Assembly: GCA_910587755.1 (NCBI GenBank)
Contig: CAJUNZ010000008.1
Coordinates: 1 to 51,525 of the forward strand
Source of the DNA: an uncultured Acetatifactor sp.
Lineage (GTDB): Bacteria > Bacillota > Clostridia > Lachnospirales > Lachnospiraceae
DNA length: 51,525 bases
Reading direction: 5' to 3'
The position numbers and the translations under genes were made by a program. The notes below the pieces were generated by a model that saw nothing but the letters and a program-made list of their open reading frames with translations, was not told the origin of the DNA and made no database searches. Positions 30,655-39,601 of this stretch are shown piece after piece (position 1 is the first letter of the stretch; each line of letters opens with the position of its first letter).

Positions 30655-30850
30655 TCCGGCAGAGCTCTCTCTTTATCTATCTCCAGCGTTCTCCAGAACT
30701 CTCTCTTTATCTATCTCCAGCGTTCTCCAGAGCTCTCTTTACCTATCACCAGCATTCTCCAAAGCTCTCTCTTTATCTATCTCCAGCGTTCTCCAGAGCT
30801 TTCTCTTTATCTCGCCTCAGTGTCCGCGTCCGGCAGAGCTCTCTTTATCT
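30655..30850 (-). repeat. Degenerate ~34-bp tandem array between argH and asd
   Basis: Five head-to-tail units start at 30661, 30695, 30729, 30761 and 30795 (lengths 34, 34, 32, 34, 40), each beginning AGAGCTCTCTCTTTATCTAT or a close variant. A sixth partial unit at 30835 overlaps the argH stop (30845-30847). The units are contiguous with no spacers. They look like repeated duplication of the argH 3' end. No gene, promoter or terminator is clear in this ~300-bp gap. Confidence 0.8.
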
Positions 30851-32275
30851 CTCCCGGTCTGCCTCCTCTTGGCCTTCCGCAATGCGCTCTGCCAAAGTTC
30901 CCTCCGCCAGATAAGCCCGGTATCCGGCCAGGGCCTGTTTCATGGCCTCGGGCCCCGGCGCTCCCAGGGTCAGACGCTTTTCCACACAGGCTTTCAGCGA
31001 CACCGCCTCATAAATATCCGCCTCAAATTTATCGCTGAGGCCCTGAAGTTCCTCCAGAGACAGCTCGTCAATGGAAGTTCCCTTTTCAATGCAGTAAAGC
31101 ACCAGCCTGCCCACCACGGCATGGGCATCCCGAAAGGGAACCCCCTTGGCGGCCAGATAGTCCGCCGCGTCGGTGGCGTTGGCAAATCCGTTTCTGGCAC
31201 TGGCCGCCATGCGATCCTTCCGGAACTTCATGGTGCGCAGCATCCCGGTAAACAGAGCCAGGCAGTCCCCCACCGTGTCCATGGCGTCAAAAGCCACTTC
31301 CTTGTCCTCCTGCATATCCTTGTTGTAGGCCAGAGGAAGCCCTTTCATTGTGGTCAGGAGACTCACAAGAGCCCCGTAAACCCGCCCGGTCTTGCCACGC
31401 ACCAGTTCCGCAATGTCCGGATTCTTCTTCTGAGGCATAATGCTGCTGCCGGTGGCATAGGCATCGTCAATCTCTACAAACTGGTACTCGTTAGAGTTCC
31501 ACAGTATGATCTCCTCACAGAACCGGCTTAAATGCATCATGACAGTGGAGAGGGCGGCAAGAAGCTCTATCAGATAATCCCTGTCCGACACTGCATCCAT
31601 ACTGTTCACCGCAGGCCCGTCAAACCCAAGCAGGCTTGCCGTGTACTCCCTGTCCAGAGGAAAAGTGGTTCCTGCCAGAGCCCCCGCCCCCAGAGGACAG
31701 TAATTCATCCTTCTATAGATATCCCCAAGTCTGAGTCTGTCCCGCCGGAACATCTCAAAATAGGCGCCGTAATGATGGGCCAGCGTCACAGGCTGGGCCT
31801 TCTGCAGGTGCGTGAATCCGGGCATGTAAGTCTCCAGATTCTCCTCCATGGCCCCCAGGATGACGGAGAGCAGCTCCGCAAGCTGCCCCTCCGTCTCCAG
31901 CACCCTCTCCCTGGTATAAAGCCTCATGTCCAGAGCCACCTGATCGTTGCGGCTCCTGCCTGTGTGAAGCTTCTTCCCTGTGTCCTGAATGCGATTCACA
32001 AGCTCCGCCTCCACAAAGCTGTGGATATCCTCGCAGCTCTCGTCAATCGAAAGCCTGCCTCTGTCCACATCCTCCAGGATCTCCCCAAGGGCCCGGATCA
32101 TGACATCCCTCTCCTCCGGTTCAATGATCCCCCGGGCAGCCAGCATCCTGGCATGGGCAATGCTGCCCTGGATATCCTGGTGAAAAAGGCGCCTGTCAAA
32201 ACCTATGGACGCGTTAAACTCATAGGCCGCCGCAGCGGTCTCCCCGGTAAAACGTCCCCCCCATAACTGTGCCAT
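30845..32275 (-). CDS. argH: Argininosuccinate lyase
   Basis: 476 aa; ATG at 32275 with GGAGG. Fumarase/aspartase superfamily signature GSSIMPQKKNPD near residue 280; other anchors are MAQLWGGRFTG, HTGRSRNDQVALDMRLY and PGFTHLQKAQPVTLAHH. It splits argininosuccinate into arginine and fumarate in the last step of arginine synthesis. Its own promoter is upstream. Its last codons form part of a tandem array. No other arginine genes are in the window. Confidence 0.95.
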   Translation of the reverse strand: MAQLWGGRFTGETAAAAYEFNASIGFDRRLFHQDIQGSIAHARMLAARGIIEPEERDVMIRALGEILEDVDRGRLSIDESCEDIHSFVEAELVNRIQDTGKKLHTGRSRNDQVALDMRLYTRERVLETEGQLAELLSVILGAMEENLETYMPGFTHLQKAQPVTLAHHYGAYFEMFRRDRLRLGDIYRRMNYCPLGAGALAGTTFPLDREYTASLLGFDGPAVNSMDAVSDRDYLIELLAALSTVMMHLSRFCEEIILWNSNEYQFVEIDDAYATGSSIMPQKKNPDIAELVRGKTGRVYGALVSLLTTMKGLPLAYNKDMQEDKEVAFDAMDTVGDCLALFTGMLRTMKFRKDRMAASARNGFANATDAADYLAAKGVPFRDAHAVVGRLVLYCIEKGTSIDELSLEELQGLSDKFEADIYEAVSLKACVEKRLTLGAPGPEAMKQALAGYRAYLAEGTLAERIAEGQEEADRER

Positions 32276-32304
32276 ACTTTTCCTCCGTCAAAAAAACTTT
32301 TTTG

Positions 32305-32333
32305 ATTTTACCATAAACAGCCCCTCTTTGCAA
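32305..32333 (-). promoter_or_regulatory. argH promoter
   Basis: Minus strand: TTGCAA (32333-32328), 17 bp, TAAAAT (32310-32305), followed by a ~30-base leader and GGAGG. No ARG box is obvious. Confidence 0.65.
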
Positions 32334-32341
32334 GAAAGATG

Positions 32342-35140
32342 TCAGATATCCAGTTTTGTCAGCAGGAACTGTTCCTCCGCCGCGTTCAGCAGCTCGCCGT
32401 TGATCAGTTTCACCGCCACATCCCTGGCCTTGACACAGTGCTTTGTCACCAGCTCGTCATAGAAAAAGTCTATGCTGCGGACTGCATCCAGGGCGTCTTC
32501 CAGGAGAGTCCCGTTTATGCCGTTGGGCTCCTGCCTCTGGTCACAGATCCACCCCAGAGCCAGAATGCAACATATCAACTGGGCGCTTGTGAGCTGCCCT
32601 GTCTTGATCACGCCGCAGAGCTGCCTCACCGTGTCCTCCTCCAGTTTTACATTCTGCACATGGTCCTTTTCCTTTCTCAGGGCAATTCCCATGGCATGGG
32701 AGCTGAACTGCAGATTGGTGGACATTCTCCTGCGGGCATGAGCCACATCCCTGTCAAACTCCTCCTTCAGCCAGGGAACCTGAGTCCTGGTCTTGGCATG
32801 GGCATAGAGGCAGGCCTGAAGATAACGGCTGTTGCTGTGGAGCGCCGAAAGCTTTTCCATCTGGTCCCGATCCCCGCACATGCTCAGGGCATAGATGGCC
32901 TGAATGTTGGCCGAAACCCTACGCCCTCCTATGGACATGCCGTGGAATTCCGCGCTGAGCTGGTTCATGCAGATCTGGGCAAGCTTCCTGCGCTCTGCAT
33001 CCTTCCACATGACGCCCGTCTTCCTGGCCACGCAGAAAAGCCTCTCTCTCGTCTCGTCATTAGACACGCTGTAGAGCGCATCCAGCACCGCTTCCGCAAA
33101 GTCTCCTTTGTTGCCTGCGTTGCAGATATTGTTCACACAGGCGGCAATTCTCTTGGAGATGGTCCCCCTGTCCGCTCTGGGCTTTGAATAATTCTGGCAC
33201 AGCTGCAGCAGGTTGTTGATCTCCTCCCTGGGCCGGAGCATGCTCCCGCTGGGGGCCACCACCCTGGTCTTGGCATTGGGACGCTCGCTGTTGTCGATGG
33301 CGATCTCCACATGGCCCTCTTCTTCTTTCTCATTCCCCTCCCCGTCGCTGCTGGTCCAGGCCTTCATGGTAATCACCTTGCTGCTCCCCATGTAAATCAT
33401 AAAAGCCACAAATGCCCCGTCAGGATATTTGTGTTTAAAGGAAATATTTCCATTGGCGATGGTTCTGTATGTGCCGTCTATGTTGCGGCTCTTGATGGGA
33501 ATGGCAATCATATTCTGCCCCGGTTCCACCCTGAAGCCCGTCATCACCTCCGACCTGTAGGGAAGCTCGGCGCCTGTGGGTATGATCTGATGTACCCCGC
33601 CGTTTTTCACCCCCAGGTAAAGGCTGTCGTTCAAAATACTCCTGCCCCACTCTATGGCCATGGGAGCGGAAGGACTCTTGGCCCCGCTCTGAGGTATCCT
33701 GCGGGAATCCACGCTGGAAGCTTCCAGCTCCCCAAGCATTCTCATATCGTCCTGCATTTCCTCATATTTGTGCAGGTAATAGTGATAGACCGCAGCCCCT
33801 CTGGCCACTGCCTGGTCGGGATCAAGGGCCACAATGGGATCAAAGCCAAAAAAGCTTTTCAGCCGATCCGTGACCATATAAAATTTTGACATACCGCCGT
33901 TGACCACAACGGCATCCACCCTTACATCTTCCCTTCCTGTCTTTTCGGAAGCTTTTTTCAGGACATCCAGGATGGGATATATAATATTCCTGGTGGACGT
34001 GATCCTGTCCAGTCTCTTATAATCATCAAACACAAGTTCTTCAGCCATGAACTTGCCAAGTATTGCTTCAATCTCCTCTTTTGTAAATGTATCGTCATAT
34101 GAATAGCCGATTCCTCCCATGCTTCCGCCGGTGTTCAGGCTGATCTCTTCATCATCGTCGTCCCATCCGGAGCTGTAGTCTTCCCCGCATCTCTCATTTA
34201 AATCCAGCTTTAAATGTTCGGCGTACACCCTCAGCAGGGGCATGATAACCTTTTTCTCCACCTTTAGTTTCGTCACCGCATTAGGATAGCTGCGGTACTG
34301 CTTCAGATACCTCTCATACATCTCCGCTGCGATCTCTTCGTCGAAATCATTGCCCCCCAGGAGCGTGTATCTGTTGGTGGCAATCTCATCCACCTTCAGG
34401 GCATCGCCAAGCCCTTCCCTCCTTTTGATCTCATGCATGGTAATATCCAGTGTTCCGCCCCCCAGGTCGAACACCATCACATTTTTCTTCTCGCTCAGAT
34501 CCAGAATATGGCTTGATATTTCGCCATTGTGGATCTGGTTGATCAGGTCATAGATCACGGCGTTGGGCTCGGACAAAAGCACGGGCCTCTCGCTGCCGTC
34601 TGCGTTCTTCACCTTGATCCCGGCCAGTTCCGCCGCGTCTCTGGTGGCTTTGCACATGGCAGAGTCAAAGTTTGCCGGCACGGTGATAACCGCGTCCGTG
34701 AGCTCGCACCTGTATATGTTCGAGGCGGATTTAAGCATATGCCGAAGGATCCGGGAAGAGATCATGGCCGGACTTTTGTCCGGCACATCCGGGGAAAGGC
34801 CCTCCGCCTCCGGCCTTCCCATCTGGCTTTTGATGGATTTTGCCACCAGATGAGGCCTGAGAGGGTACTGAACCTTGGCAAAGTCACCCACCAGGGGTTC
34901 ATAGTTCTTTTCCTCCCTGTAGTAGACACAGGAAGGAAGTGTGGGTCTTTTCTCGGTGCTCAGCTTGGTCTCGGCAGAAACAGTATTGTAGATATCCACC
35001 GGCCTGGGTATATCCACCACTTTGCTGACTATGTCCCCGTTAGGCTTCACATTGATGGTTGCCAGCACGGAGTTGGTGGTTCCCAGGTCAATCCCCACAC
35101 AGAGATCATTGTGCTCTCCATTCTTCATATCATTGTTCAT
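32342..35140 (-). CDS. Hsp70 family chaperone with extended C-terminus
   Basis: 932 aa, about 300 longer than DnaK. The ATPase part has LCVGIDLGTTNSVLATI, VITVPANFDSAMCKATRDAAELAGI, VMVFDLGGGTLDITMHE and VVVNGGMSKFYMVTDRLKSFFG, with an acidic insertion (GWDDDDEEIS) in the middle. A substrate-binding-like beta domain follows (about residues 530-640), then ~270 residues of helical, armadillo-like sequence in place of the usual lid. No EEVD-like tail. Probably a dedicated chaperone working with the GrpE-like protein encoded downstream; its clients are unknown. The overlap with that gene (11 bases) supports co-translation. Confidence 0.85.
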   Translation of the reverse strand: MNNDMKNGEHNDLCVGIDLGTTNSVLATINVKPNGDIVSKVVDIPRPVDIYNTVSAETKLSTEKRPTLPSCVYYREEKNYEPLVGDFAKVQYPLRPHLVAKSIKSQMGRPEAEGLSPDVPDKSPAMISSRILRHMLKSASNIYRCELTDAVITVPANFDSAMCKATRDAAELAGIKVKNADGSERPVLLSEPNAVIYDLINQIHNGEISSHILDLSEKKNVMVFDLGGGTLDITMHEIKRREGLGDALKVDEIATNRYTLLGGNDFDEEIAAEMYERYLKQYRSYPNAVTKLKVEKKVIMPLLRVYAEHLKLDLNERCGEDYSSGWDDDDEEISLNTGGSMGGIGYSYDDTFTKEEIEAILGKFMAEELVFDDYKRLDRITSTRNIIYPILDVLKKASEKTGREDVRVDAVVVNGGMSKFYMVTDRLKSFFGFDPIVALDPDQAVARGAAVYHYYLHKYEEMQDDMRMLGELEASSVDSRRIPQSGAKSPSAPMAIEWGRSILNDSLYLGVKNGGVHQIIPTGAELPYRSEVMTGFRVEPGQNMIAIPIKSRNIDGTYRTIANGNISFKHKYPDGAFVAFMIYMGSSKVITMKAWTSSDGEGNEKEEEGHVEIAIDNSERPNAKTRVVAPSGSMLRPREEINNLLQLCQNYSKPRADRGTISKRIAACVNNICNAGNKGDFAEAVLDALYSVSNDETRERLFCVARKTGVMWKDAERRKLAQICMNQLSAEFHGMSIGGRRVSANIQAIYALSMCGDRDQMEKLSALHSNSRYLQACLYAHAKTRTQVPWLKEEFDRDVAHARRRMSTNLQFSSHAMGIALRKEKDHVQNVKLEEDTVRQLCGVIKTGQLTSAQLICCILALGWICDQRQEPNGINGTLLEDALDAVRSIDFFYDELVTKHCVKARDVAVKLINGELLNAAEEQFLLTKLDI

Positions 35141-36227
35141 TTTCTTCCTCCTTGAATTTCGGCCTGGAGATCTGAAGCTCCTTGTCCTTGTAGATCCATC
35201 CCGGGGACACCACCTTCACCTTCTTGGTCTCATCCATGGAGGCAAAGGGCGTCCCCTCATAGTTGCAGAATTCCACATCGGAAGCCACCACTTCCTTGAC
35301 GGAATTGATCTTCATAATGGGCTCAATATGGCTGTCCCTGACAAACTGGATCAGCTTTTTCACCATAATCAGAAGGCCGTTGATCTCAATGGGAAGCTCA
35401 TAATTGTTCTTCCGGAGCTCATCCATCCCCTTTCTCACCACAAGCAGTTCATCCAGAATACAGCCATATTTCTCAGAGTTGAGCCTGGTAAAGAAATCCG
35501 CCAGTTCCTTGGCCTTGCTGGCCTCCAGCTGCTCGTCAAACTCATCCTGCAGATCCTGAAGCATGGTGTTGGTCCTCTCCAGGGTGTTCTCCAGCTGGCT
35601 GATCCGCTTCAGCGCCTGTTCATAGGTCATCTGTTTGGCAGGCGCCGGCTGTACTTTCTTCTTCTCCTCCCTGTGCTGGGGAAAGCCGTATACCTCGCTG
35701 ACGGCGTCTGCCATATCGTAGAAGAAATATCTGGCGAGAGTGCTTCCCAGCAGCATCAGACTGTCAGAATCGTCATAGATGTCTATCTCCGGATATTTTT
35801 CGTAGATCATAAGCGCCGCCATACGGTCCTGGGAGTCGTGTTTCTTGCCGCTCTTCAGCGCCGGCTCTTTCCTGCGCTTCTCAAACTTCTCGTAGCTCTC
35901 CCTGCTTCCGCCCAGAGCCTTGGCAAAGTAATCCGCTACTTCTCCGGCCCACTGCAGCAGTTCCTTTCGCTCTGACTGGTTTGACAGCTTTCTGCTGCGA
36001 AGCACCTGGATCACCTCGTTCCCCGTAAGGCTGCACCCAAACCTCTCGCCCATCTTGACGGCGCATTTTCTGGGTTCAATGTCGTGATCCCGGCAGATAA
36101 TGGAGAAGATCCTGTTTTCCCTGACAATGTCCTCCTTGACCTGGCTGCCCTTCTTCACCTTTCTCTGCATGGCCCTGTGAATCTCGGCCAACACATCCTT
36201 CACCTTCTGGTCCCCAATCTTGATCAT
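35130..36227 (-). CDS. GrpE-like nucleotide exchange factor for the adjacent Hsp70
   Basis: 365 aa from ATG 36227 (MIKIGDQKVKDVLAEIHRAMQ), GGGAGG eight bases upstream; the longer frame from 36326 has no site. A helical N-terminal domain (~200 aa) is followed by a coiled coil (YEQALKRISQLENTLERTNT) and a C-terminus similar to the GrpE end: KELADFFTRLNSEKYG, IMVKKLIQFVRDSHIEP and KVKVVSPGWIYKDKELQISRP. Note order: it precedes the Hsp70 gene in transcription. A nucleotide-exchange role is inferred from similarity and linkage. Confidence 0.65.
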   Translation of the reverse strand: MIKIGDQKVKDVLAEIHRAMQRKVKKGSQVKEDIVRENRIFSIICRDHDIEPRKCAVKMGERFGCSLTGNEVIQVLRSRKLSNQSERKELLQWAGEVADYFAKALGGSRESYEKFEKRRKEPALKSGKKHDSQDRMAALMIYEKYPEIDIYDDSDSLMLLGSTLARYFFYDMADAVSEVYGFPQHREEKKKVQPAPAKQMTYEQALKRISQLENTLERTNTMLQDLQDEFDEQLEASKAKELADFFTRLNSEKYGCILDELLVVRKGMDELRKNNYELPIEINGLLIMVKKLIQFVRDSHIEPIMKINSVKEVVASDVEFCNYEGTPFASMDETKKVKVVSPGWIYKDKELQISRPKFKEEENEQ

Positions 36228-36339
36228 AAATTTACCTCCCTGCCTGCCTCCGGCAGACATTCTGAATTGTCTGAAACCGCCCTTTTCACACCGACGGCAT
36301 TCATTTATGAAAGAAAGCCAAAACAAAGCATCCCTCAGT

Positions 36340-37485
36340 TTACAGCTTGTAGATCTCCTTTTCCTCCGCGAAAGTAAACTGAGTCCGGCACTCCCCGTCC
36401 ATCATCATGGCCTGTTCTATGGTGCTGTCCCCCTCCCAGTACTCCCGGGAGCAGTGGACCAGAAATGCCTGTTTCGGATTCACCTTTTTGATAAAACTCT
36501 TCATCCCTGAAAAATCCTCATGGAGGGAGAAATCAATCTTTATCTCCTCGTACACGCCGAATCCCCTGCAGCGGTTCCTGGCTGTCACATACACATGGGG
36601 GCTGTTGATCCAGCTTCCCGGACTCACATGGTCATTCTCGTCCAGAACCGGTATGGACAGCTGCTCCATCTTCTCAATCAGCGGCAGAATGGAGTCATCA
36701 ATAAAGACCGGCACCTTCCCCTGATTCCGCTGGTTCAGCGTCTTGATAAATTCGATCCCCTTGCTCAGCTGCTGCACATGGCACATGACGGACCTGCCCC
36801 TGTCCACCATGCTGAAAATATTGTTGATGACACCGTAGAGACTGTCCGACCTTTTCCTGTAACCTGGGTGCTTTGCGTGCAGGCCGCAGAGAATCACCGT
36901 GTCCACCTGTTCCCCTGGCAGCAGGCACCCGTCCGTCAGCGCCGTCTTCTCCAGGGAAAAGTCGCCGGTGTACAGAATCCTCCGCCGTCCAAACTCAAAC
37001 AGCAGCATCACCGCCCCCGGAATATGTCCCGCCGGAAGAAATGTCACCTTGTATCCCCCAAAGTTCATGGTCCGCATATAGCTGACCTTTACAATCTTAT
37101 CCAGGATAAATTTTGCTCCCAGCCTCTCCTCCTCCGTCCTTCCCCCGCCAAGCATAAAGTTCTTGTCGTAGAGCTGATATTCGGTCAGAAGATAAGATAC
37201 CTCCGACATATAGACTGACGGGCGTTCCGCCGATTTCATGAGCCGAAACAGATACCCCACATGATCTCCGTGGGCATGGGAGATAAAGATCTGGTTTATC
37301 TGGTTCATGCTCTGGATAAAAGGGGATGTGAGCAGAGAATACAGATCCGGTTCAAATACAACTCCCTCTTCAAACCCGATCCCTGCATCCAGGAGAATAT
37401 TGTTGTCCCCAAGCCTCAGATAATAGCAGCTGGCACCCACTCGCTGGCCGCCCCCCAGAGGCATTAAAAATATATCCCGGTTCAT
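36340..37485 (-). CDS. MBL-fold metallo-hydrolase
   Basis: 381 aa from ATG 37485 (MNRDIFLMPLGGGQRVGASC), GGAGGAGG upstream; longer frames have no site. Motifs: LLDAGIGFEEG, the metal-binding ISHAHGDHVGYLF (HxHxDH), PAGHIPGAVMLLFEFG and LYTGDFS, as in beta-lactamase-fold enzymes of the RNase J/CPSF or UPF type. A beta-CASP-like insert is suggested by FIDDSILPLIEKM, and the end carries a conserved LVHCSREYWEGD. Could be a ribonuclease; other MBL hydrolases cannot be excluded. It has its own promoter. Confidence 0.8.
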   Translation of the reverse strand: MNRDIFLMPLGGGQRVGASCYYLRLGDNNILLDAGIGFEEGVVFEPDLYSLLTSPFIQSMNQINQIFISHAHGDHVGYLFRLMKSAERPSVYMSEVSYLLTEYQLYDKNFMLGGGRTEEERLGAKFILDKIVKVSYMRTMNFGGYKVTFLPAGHIPGAVMLLFEFGRRRILYTGDFSLEKTALTDGCLLPGEQVDTVILCGLHAKHPGYRKRSDSLYGVINNIFSMVDRGRSVMCHVQQLSKGIEFIKTLNQRNQGKVPVFIDDSILPLIEKMEQLSIPVLDENDHVSPGSWINSPHVYVTARNRCRGFGVYEEIKIDFSLHEDFSGMKSFIKKVNPKQAFLVHCSREYWEGDSTIEQAMMMDGECRTQFTFAEEKEIYKL

Positions 37486-37510
37486 GCTACCTCCTCCCAA
37501 TCTTTCTTCC

Positions 37511-37539
37511 ATTATAATTCCAAATACAACATTATGCAA
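37511..37539 (-). promoter_or_regulatory. Promoter of the MBL-fold gene
   Basis: Minus strand: TTGCAT (37539-37534), 17 bp, TATAAT (37516-37511), 26 bases before the start codon. Confidence 0.7.
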
Positions 37540-37639
37540 GGCATGAAACCTGGAGTGTGTCTGAAAATTTCCCCTCCGAAAACCGAACCCCTTTCCCTTT
37601 TGTTTCATAAGTTAATGTAAATGGTAAAGGAAGGCGGAA

Positions 37640-38416
37640 TTGCATTTTATGCAGAATATTCTGGAGCTGAAAAATATCGGCTATTCCTACCACAGCCTGC
37701 ACGGAGAAACCCGGGCACTCCAGGACATTTCCTTTGGGGTGCGCCAGGGAGAATTCATCGCCATCGTAGGTCCCAGCGGCTGCGGAAAGTCCACCCTGCT
37801 GTCCATCATTGCGGGACTTCTGGCCCCTGAAGAAGGAACCATAAAAGTGAACAATCCCGACGGATCGCTGCACTATCCCAGAATAGGATATATGCTGCAG
37901 AGAGATCATCTGTTTGAATGGCGCACCGTCTACCGCAATGTGACCCTGGGCCTGGAATTGAATCATAAAATGACAAAAGAACGACTGGAGGCCGTGGAAA
38001 GGCTTCTGACCGACTACGGTCTAGACAAGTTCCGGGACAAACGCCCCAGCGAACTCTCCGGCGGCATGAAACAGCGGGCCGCCCTCATCCGCACTCTGGC
38101 CCTGGAGCCCCAGCTGCTCCTTCTGGATGAGCCTTTCAGCGCCCTGGATTACCAGACCAGGCTCTTTGTCTCGGCGGACATCTGCCGCCTGATCCGGGCA
38201 GCGGGAAAGACCATGATTATTATCACCCACGACCTGTCGGAAGCCATCAGTCTTGCCGACAGGATCATCGTTCTCTCCGGGCGTCCCGCCGTGGTCAAGA
38301 AGGAACTGACCGTAAAGCTGACCCTTGCGGACAATTCTCCCCTGGCTGCCAGGAACGCTCCCGAATTTCAGCAGTACTTCAATGAATTATGGGAGGATCT
38401 GACACATGAATCCTGA
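37640..38416 (+). CDS. ABC transporter ATP-binding protein (SsuB/TauB type)
   Basis: 258 aa from a TTG at 37640 (site AAGGAAGG about 5 bases before); the in-frame ATG at 37649 is the alternative. Walker A GPSGCGKST, Q-loop GYMLQRDHLFEW, signature LSGGMKQRAALIRTLA, Walker B LLLLDEPFSALD and the H-loop TIIIITHD-type strand (IIITHDLSEAI) are all intact. Family members energise uptake of sulfonates, nitrate/taurine or thiamine precursors. It overlaps the permease gene by 11 bases. No riboswitch seen upstream. Confidence 0.88.
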   Translation: MHFMQNILELKNIGYSYHSLHGETRALQDISFGVRQGEFIAIVGPSGCGKSTLLSIIAGLLAPEEGTIKVNNPDGSLHYPRIGYMLQRDHLFEWRTVYRNVTLGLELNHKMTKERLEAVERLLTDYGLDKFRDKRPSELSGGMKQRAALIRTLALEPQLLLLDEPFSALDYQTRLFVSADICRLIRAAGKTMIIITHDLSEAISLADRIIVLSGRPAVVKKELTVKLTLADNSPLAARNAPEFQQYFNELWEDLTHES

Positions 38417-39272
38417 ACAGAATAGGACAGAACAGAACAAGCCAGAAAAAACCTCCGGTAGAAAAAAGCCCTCCAGGGAACTCACAAAACAGGAAGAATT
38501 CATCAAAAACCACCGGCGCCACCACCATGAGATCGCATCCTGGCGCACTGTCATCTTTGTGCTCTTTCTGGCCCTCTGGGAAATCAGCGCCGGCTGCGGG
38601 TGGATCGACAGCTTCTTTTTTTCCAGTCCAAGCCGTGTGGCCCGGTGCTTTGCAGACCAGCTCAGGAACAATTCCATGCTCTCCCACATAGGAGTGACAC
38701 TGTTTGAGACACTGCTGAGTTTCCTGCTGGTGCTGCTTTTCAGCCTGCTTATTTCAACCATGCTGTGGTATTCCGCAAAGCTTTCGGAGATCCTGGAGCC
38801 CTACCTGGTAGTGCTCAACAGCCTGCCAAAATCCGCCCTGGCCCCCCTGTTCATCGTATGGCTGGGCACAGGGACCAAGACCATTATCGTGGCAGGAATG
38901 TCGGTGGCCGTATTCGGTTCCATTATCAGCTTCTACACCGGCTTTCAGCAGGTGGATGCCGAAAAAATCACCCTGGTGTACACCCTGGGCGGCAGCAAGA
39001 GAGATGCCTTCTTCAAAGTGGTATTTCCCGGCTCCATCCCCATCCTTCTAAGCACGGCAAAGGTCAATATCGGCCTTGCCCTGGTGGGCGTTATCATCGG
39101 AGAATTCCTTGCCGCCAGGCGGGGGCTGGGATACCTGATCATCTACGGCTCCCAGGTTTTCCAGCTGGATATGGTGATCACCAGCATTATCATCCTGTGC
39201 ATTATCGCCCTGGGATTCTACAAGTCAGTCCAGGTGATTGAACACCAGATCAAAAAACGCTTTAAGATGTAG
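38406..39272 (+). CDS. ABC transporter permease (BPD type, NitT/TauT-like)
   Basis: 288 aa. A hydrophilic, basic N-terminus (~45 aa; RTEQNKPEKTSGRKKPSRE) precedes six or so membrane segments (for example TVIFVLFLALWEISA, FLLVLLFSLLISTML and MVITSIIILCIIALGF). The EAA-type loop is VYTLGGSKRDAFFKVVFPGSIPILLS. Works with the ATPase encoded just upstream. No substrate-binding protein is encoded next to the pair, so that component is elsewhere or absent; a substrate cannot be named. Confidence 0.85.
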   Translation: MNPEQNRTEQNKPEKTSGRKKPSRELTKQEEFIKNHRRHHHEIASWRTVIFVLFLALWEISAGCGWIDSFFFSSPSRVARCFADQLRNNSMLSHIGVTLFETLLSFLLVLLFSLLISTMLWYSAKLSEILEPYLVVLNSLPKSALAPLFIVWLGTGTKTIIVAGMSVAVFGSIISFYTGFQQVDAEKITLVYTLGGSKRDAFFKVVFPGSIPILLSTAKVNIGLALVGVIIGEFLAARRGLGYLIIYGSQVFQLDMVITSIIILCIIALGFYKSVQVIEHQIKKRFKM

Positions 39273-39315
39273 CCGGATACAGCGGAACAGCAGAACAAAA
39301 TAGATTGATTTGACC

Positions 39316-39346
39316 AAAAGCCGCAAACCAATGTCTGCGGCTTTTT
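39316..39346. terminator. Bidirectional terminator, ABC operon / tRNA-Thr
   Basis: AAAAGCCGCA (39316-39325) pairs with TGCGGCTTTT (39336-39345). U-runs on both strands let it end the rightward ABC operon and the leftward tRNA transcript. Confidence 0.8.
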
Positions 39347-39353
39347 GATGAAA

Positions 39354-39426
39354 AGCTCCCGACGGGACTCGAACCCGTGATCTATTGATTACGAATCAAT
39401 CGCTCTACCAACTGAGCCACGGAAGC
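39354..39426 (-). tRNA. tRNA-Thr (anticodon CGT)
   Basis: 73 nt, complete cloverleaf: acceptor GCTTCCG/CGGGAGC (one G-U), D-arm GCTC-AGTTGGTA-GAGC, anticodon arm ATTGA-TTCGTAA-TCAAT (anticodon CGT, codon ACG), T-arm ACGGG-TTCGAGT-CCCGT, discriminator T. CCA is not encoded, so tRNA nucleotidyltransferase must add it. Confidence 0.97.
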
Positions 39427-39485
39427 ACGCCGACACCACTGTGCCGGTGATACTGCCGCACAGTCAAAACCGTGCAACAAAAAGT

Positions 39486-39514
39486 ATTATACATGATTCC
39501 TCAAAATATTGCAA
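39486..39514 (-). promoter_or_regulatory. tRNA-Thr promoter
   Basis: Minus strand: TTGCAA (39514-39509), 17 bp, TATAAT (39491-39486), about 50 bases before the mature tRNA 5' end. Confidence 0.65.
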
Positions 39515-39601
39515 CTCTTTTTGGAAATCTTTTCGGATTTTTTTGACAAGGCCCCAGGCAGTTTTAATGCTTCCAGCTTTCATGTTTTCAGCTTTCATGT
39601 T

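Noticed and set aside
30655..30850. Possible CRISPR array
   Set aside because: Units are contiguous and degenerate without spacers, and no cas genes are near.
29609..31531. Very long plus-strand frame (640 codons)
   Set aside because: It lies opposite asd and argH, both clearly identified; no ribosome site, and the product is low in known motifs. It is a GC-driven shadow.
37486..37639. Possible TPP or other riboswitch before the ABC transporter
   Set aside because: No conserved riboswitch core or terminator is seen; only the promoter of the opposite gene is clear.
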